Shown one piece after another: positions 24,401 through 35,067 of a DNA stretch of 64,000 nt (positions are counted from its first letter, which is position 1; every line of letters starts with the position of its first letter). Source of the stretch: Dysidea avara (Eukaryota > Porifera > Demospongiae > Dictyoceratida > Dysideidae). The stretch is from the NCBI RefSeq assembly GCF_963678975.1, contig NC_089272.1, forward strand, positions 2,104,359 to 2,168,358, read 5' to 3'. Below the pieces are notes generated by a model, which worked only from the letters and a program-made list of their open reading frames with translations, ran no database searches and was not told the origin of the DNA. Position numbers and translations under genes: made by a program.

Positions 24401-27400
24401 AACAAAATCAAGTTGTAACACCAATGCTGTAAATATCAAACAATCTTACATCAGATGAAGTAAGCCCAGAAGAAGACTTGGACCCGTTGCTGCTAGTGGA
24501 AGATTCATTAATACCACCATCACCATCTTCACTATCACTGCTGATTTGGATGAGGAATTGCTCTAGAAGTTCTTCATTACCCAAGTCTCATCCAAATACA
24601 CAACCGGTCTTCCTTCAGTTCTGTTGCACCTCGTTCGTCTTTAATATTTATGATGCTGATGGACTGTGCAGGGCTGCTCATAGCATACCCTGCATATACG
24701 TGTAGTGACATTAAAGCACAAACAGTTTCAATGCTAACCTCTTGTCATTAATCATCTTGTACTTAAATCCCATATCACTCAACACTCTTTAAAGCAATGT
24801 TCTACCCCCAGAGAAAACACCATCATTCTTAAGTTTGACCTAAGACGGAGTACGTGACAAAGTTGCAGGTTTCAAAATTTAACTTACCAAAATCTTTGAG
24901 AGCGATAGATTTCCTTCCTTCCATACAATGAATGGATCTTGTCTGACAGTATCTGGATCAAAACTGTCTGCATCAACATGGACTCGTGAACATTTGTACC
25001 TGACGATTACAATTGAGTGGGCTTGTGCAAAGTGCATTTTGTACCTTTTTCTTGGCGTAAATAAACCACCTTTCTTGCAGTGTTCCATTCTAATAGATGT
25101 CCTTGAAATCCCTGCATGGCGTAATGTATGCCAAAACCCAGCAAAGAAGGCATTACATACAATACCGGTGGCCTTCAAGATTCTCTCCGTGATGTCGATA
25201 GAAATTTTACATTTCTTCGCTTCTTGCTAAAAGTACTCCCATAGTTTCATAAGTAGATACTTCGTTTGGCTGTTTAACTTCTTTCCAAGGGGGGTTCGTT
25301 CCGCACTCGCTGACGGTGCACTGGACGCCATATTCACAACAATTAAGTGCGCGCCCGTAACATGGGCTTACGAATAAATGCGTCATAAACATTATGTTTA
25401 AAGTCTTTGATCTTGTATGGCTTCTTAATCAACAACCCAGGATTCAGCTCAACGCGAACGTACTATAGTGGGAAATGTGGCATTTTATATTTTCCATTTT
25501 CTAAAAGTTAAAGTAGCTTGTTTCAGCAATGTGATTAATGTTGTCACTAAGCAACCAACAGAATTCAAAAGTTCATGACAACCTCGATTAATTTTTAAAC
25601 CAGGCGCACGCCCACAGCCGGCTGTGGGCGTGCGCCTGGTTTACTGTAATTGTTTCCGTAAAAGTGTGTGTGTGTACCTATCTACCTATGTTTGTCCGTA
25701 CGCATCCACATGAGCAAAATCGTTTAATAACGGTAAAAGCAGCTTTTACGTAAGAAGTGAAATGAAGTCTGTATTAAACTTCTGCACAGGTGAACTTTGC
25801 TCTGAGGAGGTTTCTTTTCGGCGGACTGAAATACGGGTATGGTGACTTTCCTCAGACTACCTTCCCCTTGAGGTTTTCAGGCATTTAGCAACTGAAAAAC
25901 AACGGTGCAGGCCTCGTACACTGCCAGGAATAGCCTATCGCTTCGAGTTGAAAGGGGGCGTATCCCTTACGTACGCGAACGAAAATGAAGAGCAGCTTTG
26001 AGGCTTTGTCGAGGGAATTTGTGGGAAAAAACACGTTAGTCACACTATAAAACAGTTTAGAAGATAGTTTTGTGCGTAATATGTTGGTTAAAGCGGTTTA
26101 TTTAACAAACGCTTCCTTAGCAGTGCATAGCAACGTAATTGAACGAATTACGAATATTTCATGAATTACGAAATGCGAGAAATAGCTAATTATATTATCA
26201 AACTACCCTATTGTAAAGTAGTAATACATAGTTGGTTAATTCATAGTAGTATATACTGTCTATAGTTATTCCAGATGAGTTAGCTAGCTGCTTGGCGCCT
26301 GGTTTTTAGAAGTAGCACAACATCAACTTGTTAGAAAATATTACAGTAAATCAATTATGTCACAAAATTCTGTTTAATGCCCACTATGTGGTCACCTAAA
26401 TTTTTAAATACCACTTGTATCTTGCCGCTGGCCCCCTCAGTTTATTATTGCACTATCTGTAATTTTGATAATTAATGGAGTACTATAATTCATTAGTTGT
26501 GATTGTATTGTTACAGGTAGGAAAAGAAGAGGTGCTGCTCCTGCGATATATGTCAAGGCATCTTCATCCGTAGCACGCCATGTACTACAGCAACTAGAAG
26601 TTGTTAAAATACTAGAACAAGATGATGATAATGGGTATGTGGTGTGGATGTGTACAGCATCTAATCCTAACAGCCAAGTTCGCAACAGTGGCCTTCATAT
26701 TATGATAGTGTGGTCAAAGTAGTGGCCAACAAATGGTTGTACTGACTGTTGATGACAAGTGATTGTGCGTTGACTACCATTTCATGGCGGAGTTATCCCA
26801 GTTGTCAACACTGTGTTTAGCGAGTGTTTATAGAGCAATTTACCATGTGATGGTTATAGCTGGGAATGAGTTAATATATTTGTAGCCATTTCTTGTCTTT
26901 AACATTTGATATCACATTTGATAATCATGGGACTAGTTTTCTGTGTTGACAATGATGTGTCTTATTGGCTGTAGACGGTGCTAGGTGTAATTGTTGAGGT
27001 ACTGTACATGTATTAAGAAATTTTCCCAACTGCTTTTTTCAGCTTAAGGGTGGCACTGAACCGATCAAGTCGAGCTGCACAAAAGAAATTTGCTACAACC
27101 TCATGTGTAATGAGCTATTTAGGGTGGACCAAAATTTGCTAGTGTAAAAATATGTGTAAAAAGCTGTTGTGTTAGTCTGTGACAGCCCAGAGTTGAAACC
27201 GGGTCACTATTACTAACCTGGATAGCAATCTGTAATACTGTATTGTATGACTGATACAGTACTGTATGTGGTAGGGCTGGGACAAGCTTCAAATGTTTCG
27301 TGGGTTCAAAGGTTAAGTAAACTTTGAATTATAAAAGTATCCTTCGAAGCTTCGTAATGCACTCATAGTCTACGAAAGAATTACAAATAAATATCATTAT

Positions 27401-29349
27401 CTTTATTGCAGCTGCTTATTCCTCTTGCGTGATCAATGTTCGTCTCTTCGCAATCGATCTTCATGTGCCACGCCAATTTTTAAACCATCGCAGTTCAGCT
27501 TGCTACCATAGTTGCAGTCTTATAAAATGATAGATAATGTATGGAAAACGTACTTTTAGCCATTACTTGGTGTTTAACTGTGCATGATTGCGGTATAGTA
27601 GACACACCCATTTGCAGTCAATTGATCGCATTATTCAGTACTGCTGCTATGCACTTTTAAAAATGTTTACAAACTTACTTATGAAGGATGTGCATAAATA
27701 CAAGAAAACCTGTAACTTGAAAGCTAACACCGAATGTTTGAACATTTTATTAGCAAATATTTGAAGGTGAATTTTAATTTTTGTTCCAACCCTATTATGT
27801 AGCTGTATGGAGAATACAAAACTTGTTGGCATTTTGATCCTCCCATGTAATATTAATAAATACTGCAATATTAATGATGGTATTCCCTACAGTGGTCGCA
27901 AGCTAACCAGTCAAGGTCAGAGAGACATGGATAGGATAGCAGGACAGGTAATAAAATATTTGTCTTGATGTTCTTGTCACTTTAATAACTGACTTTTTCT
28001 AGTGATGTGATTTCATCAACTGGTTTTGTGGCTATCTGTCCATTTATGGCTTCAATAAATATTATTTCATGAATTACTGCTGTACTAGTCATGCTAGTGG
28101 CTGGCTTCTTTCAAAGAATTCATGGCTTATATCAGCTTTTGCTAAACTCCGTTTGACACAATATGTATGCTGCCATTCTGAAAAGATGTCATACAAAGTA
28201 TCGCTTGGTATCGGGCATTTATAGTTTTACCGATACAAGTCCTATACTGCCAAAATAAAGCTGATACCAATACTAGGTGCATCACTAAAGTTAACAGTGA
28301 AATGTTTTTGGCCAGGAAAATTAAGTATATCACATGAAGTACATTTTCTATCTGAGAGTCATACCTCCAAAACTTTCAGTATTTTAGTGGTTATATTAAT
28401 TATGGTTGTATTAATTATAGTCAACAGTGAAGGTGGGTTTGGTTTATATATGTATTGAATCATGTGATCCTGACCTATGATGTCATATACCATGCTAATA
28501 CTGAGTGAGTATCATCTCACAGTGTTGAATTATAACTGGCTGAGGTCATGTGATCCAATAATGTCTTAAGCAATTGTAGTCACATGATCCCTTGTGGTGT
28601 GTAATACAGTGATTCTAATTGTGCTACAAGACTTGAGTAATATTAATGTGAAAGTCACACGTTGTAATAATTGTGAACAATGAATCAAACGTCTTTTCTA
28701 ACTAAAATCTATAAAATATGTGAAGGTGATCCAATTTAATAAATGTGACCATCTCAGCAACAACCAACAATATGTAGAACACTGGTTGACCGTAGAACAC
28801 TGGTTGACCGTAAATCATGCTTGATCATGCTACAATGCTTGGATAAAACATCCCTAAACCGCACAGTAGTGTGGTCAAAACTATATTTGTAGGATATTTC
28901 ATTTATGAGATATACACGTTTAACACATGCTTGTAACGAGAGCTACTACAGTGGCGTTTGCATTTAACAGAACACTTCTATTAAGTTTGGGGCCAAAAGG
29001 TTAAAAGAAATTCAGGAATTGTATAAACTATGTGAGTTTTTGCTGAGATATTCACAATATTGTTGTCATGCTAGAACTATCAGAGCCTCTATGTCATGTG
29101 TGGCTTTAGAGGAGGTTGGTCTTGTGTCATCATTGATCTCAAACAATTTTCAAGTGGTCTGATGGCAACATACTGTATTACTGTCACAGTACATGTACCT
29201 AACATAGATTAATAGTGAACCCTTTTGTGGTTTATTAATGATATGTCCTCACAAGCCTTGTTGTGTCCTAACGTTGTTGTATCCAATATGGTTGATGTTG
29301 TAATTTGATGATCATTTTATAGGTGCTGGCAACTAAAGGGAAGAAGTGA
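15405..29349 (+). CDS. RPS19: Ribosomal protein eS19, complete, six exons
   Basis: Exons at 15405-15481, 16096-16196, 22333-22401, 26517-26634, 27893-27947 and 29323-29349 join in frame to about 148 residues, close to the family length of about 145. Landmarks in order are [81 protein letters not shown] and [16 protein letters not shown], then a short lysine-rich tail. All junctions are GT-AG. eS19 is a component of the 40S subunit needed for late maturation of pre-18S rRNA. The gene spans about 14 kb, very long for a ribosomal protein gene, because introns 2 and 3 (16197-22332 and 22402-26516) are packed with transposons. No frame damage is seen, so it should be functional. No canonical AATAAA was noted just after the stop. 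Confidence 0.96.
16311..16648 (-). mobile_element. tRNA-derived SINE candidate
   Basis: On the minus strand the copy starts near 16648. It has an A-box-like GTGGGCTAGAGCACC followed about 15 bases later by a B-box-like TGTTCAATGCC, the arrangement of an RNA polymerase III promoter from a tRNA. The body ends near a TGTGTTTTGCACAAC motif. A related body is at 3105-3362 on the plus strand. It lies in RPS19 intron 2, antisense to the gene. Confidence 0.5.
16993..17524. mobile_element. hAT-type MITE with perfect 8-bp target duplication (copy 1)
   Basis: Ends are TAGGGCTGGGA and the inverse of TCCCAGCCCTA. ATGGTAAT directly flanks both sides (16985-16992 and 17525-17532). It is 532 bp and noncoding. 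A second copy of the same family is at 27272-27794. It is in RPS19 intron 2. Confidence 0.9.
18264..18522. mobile_element. MITE with CAGTGCTTGAAATAA termini
   Basis: Left end CAGTGCTTGAAATAA is inverted at the right end (TTATTTCAAGCACTG). The 6-mer GCGAAC lies directly outside both ends. It is 259 bp and nested inside the DIRS element between its ITR and internal repeat, so it inserted later. Confidence 0.8.
18720..19530 (-). pseudogene. DIRS tyrosine recombinase, broken
   Basis: The minus frame runs [56 protein letters not shown], then after stops [17 protein letters not shown], and in a later frame [19 protein letters not shown] and [20 protein letters not shown]. The HSVRG motif carries the catalytic H-x-x-R pair of tyrosine recombinases. 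Several stops and frame changes are present. The short segment before PSHDTTFG, where relatives carry the nucleophilic tyrosine, appears deleted. These enzymes integrate the circular DIRS intermediate instead of a DDE integrase. Confidence 0.85.
19937..20143. mobile_element. MITE with TACCGTATAG-type termini nested in the DIRS element
   Basis: The left end starts TACCGTATAGCTGGAAATTT and the right end is its near-perfect inverse (CGAAAGTTTCATCCCTCG, then TATATGGTA), with about 39 bp of TIR. It shares its tip with the element at 840-1469. Confidence 0.85.
20322..20744 (-). pseudogene. DIRS ORF segment just before the reverse transcriptase
   Basis: A 140-residue open frame. Its C-terminal part ([36 protein letters not shown]) matches the conserved 'GRL..F...W...T.D.WVL..I.GY' motif that precedes the reverse transcriptase in DIRS/Ngaro-type elements. 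The polymerase motifs that should follow are absent. Confidence 0.7.
21364..21555 (-). pseudogene. DIRS gag-like N-terminus fragment
   Basis: A 63-residue open frame, rich in S, T, K and N, beginning with ATG just inside the 3'-side ITR. It is placed as the first ORF of the DIRS element by position only; the sequence is not conserved enough to name a domain. Confidence 0.4.
23073..23489. mobile_element. MITE with TAGTGGTGTGCG termini
   Basis: Ends TATAGTGGTGTGCG and CGCACACCACTA are inverted. The interior is dominated by TATCGATA-like motifs (CGATATCG, ATCGAAATATCG). The right tip is interrupted by the IS630-like transposon. GTGGGAAAT occurs at 23063 on the left and again at 25468 beyond that transposon. 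Confidence 0.75.
23490..25467 (-). mobile_element. Tc1/mariner-IS630-like DNA transposon
   Basis: Near-identical terminal inverted repeats: left TAGTACGTTCGCGTTGAGCT at 23490, right the inverse CAGCTCAACGCGAACGTACT ending about 25465, about 28 bp long with one mismatch and TA at the borders. Inside, the minus strand carries a broken DDE transposase (24440-25331). It sits in RPS19 intron 3. A solo end of the same family is at 3968-3996. Confidence 0.8.
24440..25331 (-). pseudogene. IS630-like DDE transposase, broken
   Basis: The frame opens with ATG at 25331 ([14 protein letters not shown]). [11 protein letters not shown] is followed by an in-frame TAG, then [20 protein letters not shown]. 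Conserved pieces follow: [31 protein letters not shown]. After a shift come [14 protein letters not shown] and [11 protein letters not shown], then [12 protein letters not shown], whose D is the first acidic catalytic residue. An acidic, serine-rich C-terminal tail ([10 protein letters not shown]) ends near 24440. At least one stop and several frameshifts make it non-functional. The pattern (N-terminal helix-turn-helix, LDDFD/DADSFD box, YLDETW) matches transposases of the IS630-Tc1-mariner superfamily. Confidence 0.7.
25596..25643. repeat. 48-bp perfect palindrome
   Basis: Each 24-base half is the exact reverse complement of the other with no spacer; the centre reads ACAGCCGGCTGT. It is strongly GC-rich (GGCGCACGCCCAC) in AT-rich surroundings. 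It starts the element at 25597-26306. Confidence 0.98.
25597..26306. mobile_element. Unclassified element with AAACCAGGCGC ends
   Basis: The left end AAACCAGGCGC is inverted at the right end (GCGCCTGGTTT at about 26295). The left end is extended into the perfect palindrome. The interior is GC-richer than the flanks on its left side and noncoding. The borders are tentative. Confidence 0.5.
27046..27160. mobile_element. Partial TTAA-flanked MITE
   Basis: Starts at a TTAA with GGGTGGCACTGAACCGAT and shares the left 100 bases with the complete copy at 29480-29791. The right end is missing. Confidence 0.6.
27272..27794. mobile_element. hAT-type MITE (copy 2)
   Basis: Same family as 16993-17524: ends TAGGGCTGGGA and inverse of CAACCCTA, with similar sequence throughout. 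The flanks GTATGTGG and TTATGTAG match at 6 of 8 bases, suggesting an old insertion. It is in an RPS19 intron. Confidence 0.85.
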
Positions 29350-29478
29350 CCTTTATTTGTTTATTTACTAATTGTATTGTGAAATTTATTATTAAAAGTG
29401 GTCAACAACAGTTTGTACATGACTGTCCATTATGTCGTATCACTGATATTAGCTAATCTTTGGTATGCTTAGCTCTTA
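29350..29478. other. RPS19 3' flank
   Basis: AT-rich 3' flank with TATTAAAA rather than a canonical polyadenylation hexamer. Nothing else is recognised. Confidence 0.4.
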
Positions 29479-29479
29479 A

Positions 29480-29791
29480 GGTGGCGTAGAACCGATTAAG
29501 TCCAGCCACACAAAACAATTTTTTTCAACTGACGTGCTTTAATGAGCTGTTTTAGGGTGGTCCAAAACTTAGCTAGTGCTCAACTTGATCTATGTCTAAA
29601 ATGCTGTTGTGATAGCATGTGATGCTTGTGAATAACATGTATCAACAATAGTAGCTAAGTGGTCTGAAAGAGCTTGTTCTGTTAGTGCACTGCACTGAGC
29701 AGGGCTTCACTGTGGTCTATGGATTTCGGCATTTATTTGTGCATTACCACAAACATGCTGTCCGATTAATTTGTATTGGTTCAGCATCACC
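29480..29791. mobile_element. MITE flanked by TTAA
   Basis: TTAA directly flanks both ends (29476-29479 and 29792-29795). The termini GGTGGCGTAGAACC and GGTTCAGCATCACC are imperfect inverted repeats. TTAA duplication is typical of piggyBac-like and some other superfamilies, but the tips alone do not decide which. Confidence 0.7.
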
Positions 29792-29799
29792 TTAAATAC

Positions 29800-31775
29800 T
29801 TTTTTTTTTGTGGATAACTTACAGTAGTAGCTGTAATGATAACTTATAGTCAAACTGAATGAACCAATGCCAATGATGGTCCAGTGATATCTACTCTGAA
29901 GTTATTTTGTTCTAAGATGTTATATTAGACCACGAAGTTGAATAATTCCTTTACTAAATATGCAGCATTTATCTGTGAAGTGGTTACTGTACAGTAGGGA
30001 TGGGTGGTATTGATCAATATCATACCACTATATTGCAGTGTTACTAAATACCCACTAAATATGTATAAGCTTCCATTGCATCAATAGCCTCATTGTAGAC
30101 TATGCAGTGCTTACTCTTCACTATTGAGAAAACAAATTGGAGGTGTTAGACAACACCCTTTTCGGTGACCAAATAGCATTCCTACCAGTGTTTATTTTAG
30201 GGCTGTTATTTGTGGTATCATACAATGATCAGTCAATACAATTATCTCAGTGATTTAGTGTTTATTCAACAGACGGAACAAATACAACTCATGATGCACT
30301 ACTAATAGAATAATATTGTGGACATGATGCACATGATTGTCAAGCTCTATCAAGCATAGTTCACCCAATCACAAAAATCAACACTCGTGACAACTATTTC
30401 AAGTGTTGCATAGTTGTGAGCTTGGACAACTAATTATAGACTTTACCTGGTCACCCAATTAGGAGAAATTCTAGAATAAACACTGACTCCCACATTCGAC
30501 TGGTCTCCCATTAGCATGTTTCAAGTAGTTCCATGCTACACGCTTTGCTCCACTCTTGCTAAAAAGTAAGCCCATAATACTATTAGGAAATCAGTGTGAG
30601 GTCACAGTAACTATTAATGTTAAATATTTAAAATTTTCAGTTTAAAAATATTGCAGAACAACCAAACATCGGTATATTGCCCACTGTAAATTCAAAATAT
30701 AGTCCGGTTGTACTTATGGCTGCTCACATACATCACAAAAGACATGCACCTTGTTGAGAAAGCACACTTCAAAATGTGTGGGGGTCTGGGTGAGCATTCC
30801 AATAATTATTTGAAATTAGGCATCAATATATTTCTAACTACATAATCAAGGCTTTAATTATGAGTGCTCCACCCCTCACCACCACAAAAACAATTGTCGG
30901 TATGTCCTCAGTATAATGAACTCTTGTTTGATGTATGACCATAAATTACACATGGTGCTTCTTGTATTTGTTGTTGCAAAGTTAGCCAGTTGAATTCACT
31001 TAGCATTATAGCTCTCACTAGAGAACAATTGTAATATGCATGTGTTGTGTTTAATGTGACGATGGTAAGTGAACAATGATTTAGCGTAAGCATTTGTTAT
31101 CGGCCAGGTTGTATGCCAACCTATGGGATTCTCAGTTAACTCAATTTCTAATAAAACAAGCACTTCAGTATTTTAATGCTTAAAAACAAATGACACAGCA
31201 CTAATATTTCATCAAAAATGTTACAAAGATCAGCACAGTATTCCTGGTGCCACTGAGAAGAGCCATAGCTACTTCGCTTCCTGCCATACAGCAATGTAAC
31301 CAATGACGTACAAGCTTTGTCCTTAATAATAACCAACTACTTCTATTCACTGTGTATGGGATTCTTATCCATGCACTATGTACACCTTGCTCCTGAGCAG
31401 TGTAACATATCTTCAACGCTTAACAGCATGTGACAAGCCTCCAACCTCTAAAAACCAAGCGTACTGTAGTTGATGGTGCCTGAAAGTGGGTGTATTTTAT
31501 TTTACAAACACTCCCTTGCTTTTGTAATCAATTCTCCTGTTTAGAGACTTTACTTTGAATCACCCAGCTTTCTGAGCTATTTCCTCCTATGTATCTCCAT
31601 GCTCATCACTTCCGACTATTCACAGAGGGTCCTTCCGTCTTCTTTGCCTACATAAACGATCAGAAACTGCTGTCTCTCTACAGCCACTAATCCACCATGG
31701 TTAAAACTACCTTCAACAGTACAAAGGACATGAATTCCAAGTCCTCCTATCAGTGGTAACTTCCTCAAAAACAGA
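29800..31775. other. No gene recognised
   Basis: AT-rich sequence without a supportable gene. A short GTAGGGATGGGTGGTATTGA end at 29996 resembles a MITE tip. Open frames here are short and show no conserved motif. Confidence 0.5.
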
Positions 31776-32936
31776 CGCGTGTATGTGGGGGTGGGGTAAA
31801 ACCGGGACGGGGAAAATAAGGGTAAAACTGGGATGGAGATGGCCAACAAGAGTAAAACCGGGATGGGGACAGCAAATACCACAGAAGTTATGCCCCTAGC
31901 TGCCCATCACAAACTACTGTGTTTAATTAGAAAAAAAGACCTGAAATGGAGGCTTTATAGTCTTCAAGCTGTAAGGTCGGCATGGCATTCCGCTGTACTG
32001 AGTATACATATCATGATCAGATTTGAAGTCAATAAAGTTTGTATGTTAGCTATAGCTGTAATTTTTAGTTTTATACTTAGTGTGTTTGCTTTTCTTGCCA
32101 TGCCCACAGCTGACCCAAGTTGGTCAGATATGCATGTGGTTGAGGATCCTTCACATGAATTTTCAAGTAGCTGTAGCTATAGCTCTTATGTGTATGATGT
32201 TGCTTATTGATTTTTGTGCAGATTGCATTTATAGTTACTCGCTGTGCGAGGTTCTACAATTGTATGCATCTCAGTAGCATAATAAAACAAATGCTAAGAG
32301 AAATCATATAGCAATGTGTGGCATGCAAAACATAGAGTCATTCAATTACCTTCTCTACAAAAGGTAATTAGCATATGAACCAGTTGAAGTTTTCAACTTT
32401 GTGGCCATGATAGAGGAATGTTTGACAAATCACTGTTGTTTTGTTGACTTCATATCATCACATAGTATAGGGCCATCCATGCCACATCATGATAGAAACA
32501 CAATGTCCTCCAGTATTGATGGTACAACCACCAAGCCAATAACGCTGATCATAATGATAAGTGACGATGACAAATCATTGATTTATTTGAGGCTGGCTGA
32601 TTCTATGCTGATCAGAATTACCCATGGACTTTTATTGGTAAACAGGAATGACAAAACTTTTGATTTACCATTGCATGCATAAAACTGATCCCTTACACTG
32701 TTTGCTGTACAGGCAGTAGCATCAATTTGATCAGTGATGGTATATTGTGCTTTTTGAGGTGGCTTGCTGGGGAATTCAGTTCCACAAAACCCATGACATG
32801 GCCTGGGATGGGAAATATGATCCATCAATCCAAGGAGTCAAGCAAAAACAATGAAGTTTAAGTTAACTTCATCTATCTCAGACTGATAGATCCTCTGAGG
32901 AGGAAGAAAGGTCAAACGTTTTATCATTGGCTTCTT

Positions 32937-33666
32937 TCAAACAAAGGAAATCGTATATGGCATTTTTGTAGCAGCTTCATTGTCCAATTCAATTTTGGCC
33001 AGGTCTAGGTGTTCATCCATACAAGTTGCAATTAGCAGTACTGCTGTAATAACATTTGCAAAATCAGTGTTAAAGCACTGGACTAATGTGTGATAAGCAA
33101 GAGCTAACTGAGCTAATGTGCAGGCAGCAATTCCAGCATGACAGTTCAGCTCCACTGTGGCAGGCTCATTGTATGCTGAAAATACCTGTGGATATAAAGA
33201 GAAAACTAATATATATAGTGTATTTGGATATAAACAGAAAACTAATATATATATTATTATAGTGTATTTACAACTATTTAACAAAAAATAAGGACAAACA
33301 TTTTGATATCCAGGATAGTTAGCTAAAACCTTGTGCATAATTTATAATATCCATACAAAGTTGGGCCTATAGCTAATTATAATGGAGAACATGTATAGTG
33401 CTTAAACATAATAACATACAGTATAGTGTTGATGTATACATACGAAATGCATCTGAACACATGCCAATTGAATTGCATAGCAGTAGTATATAGGAAGATA
33501 TGAGTAAACCATGCACTTTTAGCTAAATAATTTCACTTGCCTTAGCTCCTTTTTCTTGACTTAATTCCCACTGTGCTTCATCTAAGCCTAGATCATAAAG
33601 AAACACTATCCCTCCTTTAGGTTGGATGGGAGGATTAGCATCCAATGTGTTGATGTAACTACTCAT
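32937..33666 (-). CDS. Two-exon gene of unknown function
   Basis: Exon 1 (33666-33541, 42 codons) starts MSSYINTLDANPPIQPKGG and ends QEKGAK at a GC-type donor (AAG|GCAAGT). Exon 2 (33185-32937) follows acceptor ATCCACAG in the same phase, contains VFSAYNEPATVELNCHAGI and ends with TGA, for 124 residues in total. The matching phases and a sensible amino-acid mix favour a real gene. Exon 2 has a hydrophobic stretch (FANVITAVLLIATC) that could be a buried helix or membrane segment. No family is recognised. Its position between inverted repeats leaves open that it belongs to a transposon. A possible extra exon lies near 32690-32806, open in two frames and not assigned. Confidence 0.45.
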
Positions 33667-33865
33667 TATACGTTGTGTCAGCATTCTCCAAGTAATCTAC
33701 AACTTGGCTATAGTCCAGAGTTACATTTAAATCGATAGAAAGTAGTTTACAATCTGAGTGTGAAATGATTTGATCTTCCAGGTACTTTTACAATCCAATT
33801 GAAAACCACTCAAGAGTCTCTTAGTGTGAGGTCTGGGTTTACATATAGCTAGCTGAGGACGTCAA

Positions 33866-34030
33866 AATCTCTCTAACCTTATACGGTAGTTCAAAGGTTA
33901 CCCACGAAAGCTACTTGATTTTTCTTAGCTAAGCCATGCACTAGCTAAGTACGTCAAAATCTCTCAAACCTTATATATATGGTAGTTTAAAGGTTACCTC
34001 AAAGCTACTTGATATTTTTTGCTTAGCTAT
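33866..34030. repeat. Two-copy tandem duplication of about 85 bp
   Basis: Both units contain ACGTCAAAATCTCTC and AAAGCTACTTGAT. It lies upstream of the unknown two-exon gene. Confidence 0.8.
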
Positions 34031-34033
34031 ATA

Positions 34034-34616
34034 CAGTGGAACCTGTGTTACGGTCACCTGGATTAAGCGGTCACCTGGATTAAGCGGTCACCTCTGCATA
34101 ACGGCCATGGACACGAGGTCCCAAATATTTTCCCATACAAATGTATGTATTGTTGTCTGCATTAAGCGGTCACCTGTCTAACGCGTATAACGGCCAACCA
34201 AGAATTCGCCTATGAATCACTGTATACATAACTTTGTCCTTCATATAGCGGTCGCTACCTTTTATGGTGGCTTGTTAAGCCAACTGTCTGGCACCACGGC
34301 ACCACGGCACCACTTCAAATAATGCACAATTATCACACTTCCTGCCTTTCAATGAATACTATATAATCTATCAGGCTTAAACGTATTCAATAGCTATAAC
34401 CAACATTCATAACAAGCTCACCTTGTCCTTTCTGTACTAAAATATTACAGCATTGCGGTTGGCGCGAGCCTCTTAATAATAATGACTCATTTATAACGGC
34501 CATAGCCACTAAAATGCTGCTGACCACCTTATACAGGTTTTCTCTATAACAGCCACCTGAATATAAAGGTCAGATATATCTGGTCCCAAGGTGACCATTA
34601 TAGACAGGTTCCACTG
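34034..34616. mobile_element. pogo/Tigger-like MITE
   Basis: Ends CAGTGGAACCTGT and inverse ACAGGTTCCACTG are flanked by TA on both sides. Subterminal AACGG/CACCT repeats resemble pogo/Tigger nonautonomous elements. It is 583 bp and noncoding. A decayed relative is at about 50620-51415. Confidence 0.75.
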
Positions 34617-34682
34617 TATATCTAATCTGTTCAAATTAAATAATAAAAATTAAAAAACAAAACCTGTTCAGAGAAAATCGCT

Positions 34683-35067
34683 TAGGCCACTTCAACTAAA
34701 TCTTTTGTTTCTCAGACTGAAACTAGTTGAAAAGTGGGTCAGTAGGTAGGTATAAATAAAATAATAATAGGTGGTAATAATTTTTTCTATGGCAACACGT
34801 GTAGCTATGGTGTTCGACAACAAGTTATTTAGTTATGGTTAGTACATCTAAATGACCAAACGTTCATCCATAGTCTACTTTTACAACTCTTCTTGTAATA
34901 ACCAAGCTTGCCCCACGCATAGCAGATATGGATGGCCAACAATACATCGACGCCACAAACTCATGTGATCGAACACGTAATCTTTAAAATGAACAAAAAC
35001 ATTTCACTTACAAATTTTATGGGTAGATCAGGTCCGAGAAACAAGAAATTTAGTTGAAGTGGCCTTA
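34683..35067. mobile_element. MITE with about 33-bp inverted ends
   Basis: Left end TAGGCCACTTCAACTAAATC is inverted on the right (GAAATTTAGTTGAAGTGGCC), continuing to TTGTTTCTCG. Flanking octamers AAATCGCT and TGATCGCT agree at 6 of 8 bases. Confidence 0.75.

Noticed and set aside
31833..32210. 125-codon plus-strand open frame overlapping the left inverted-repeat arm
   Set aside because: It starts inside repeat sequence (SKTG, TEVMP) and has no conserved motif.
32690..32806. Possible third exon of the unknown gene on the minus strand
   Set aside because: Two frames are open and both splice contexts are plausible, but the previous exon already ends in a stop, so it cannot be placed.
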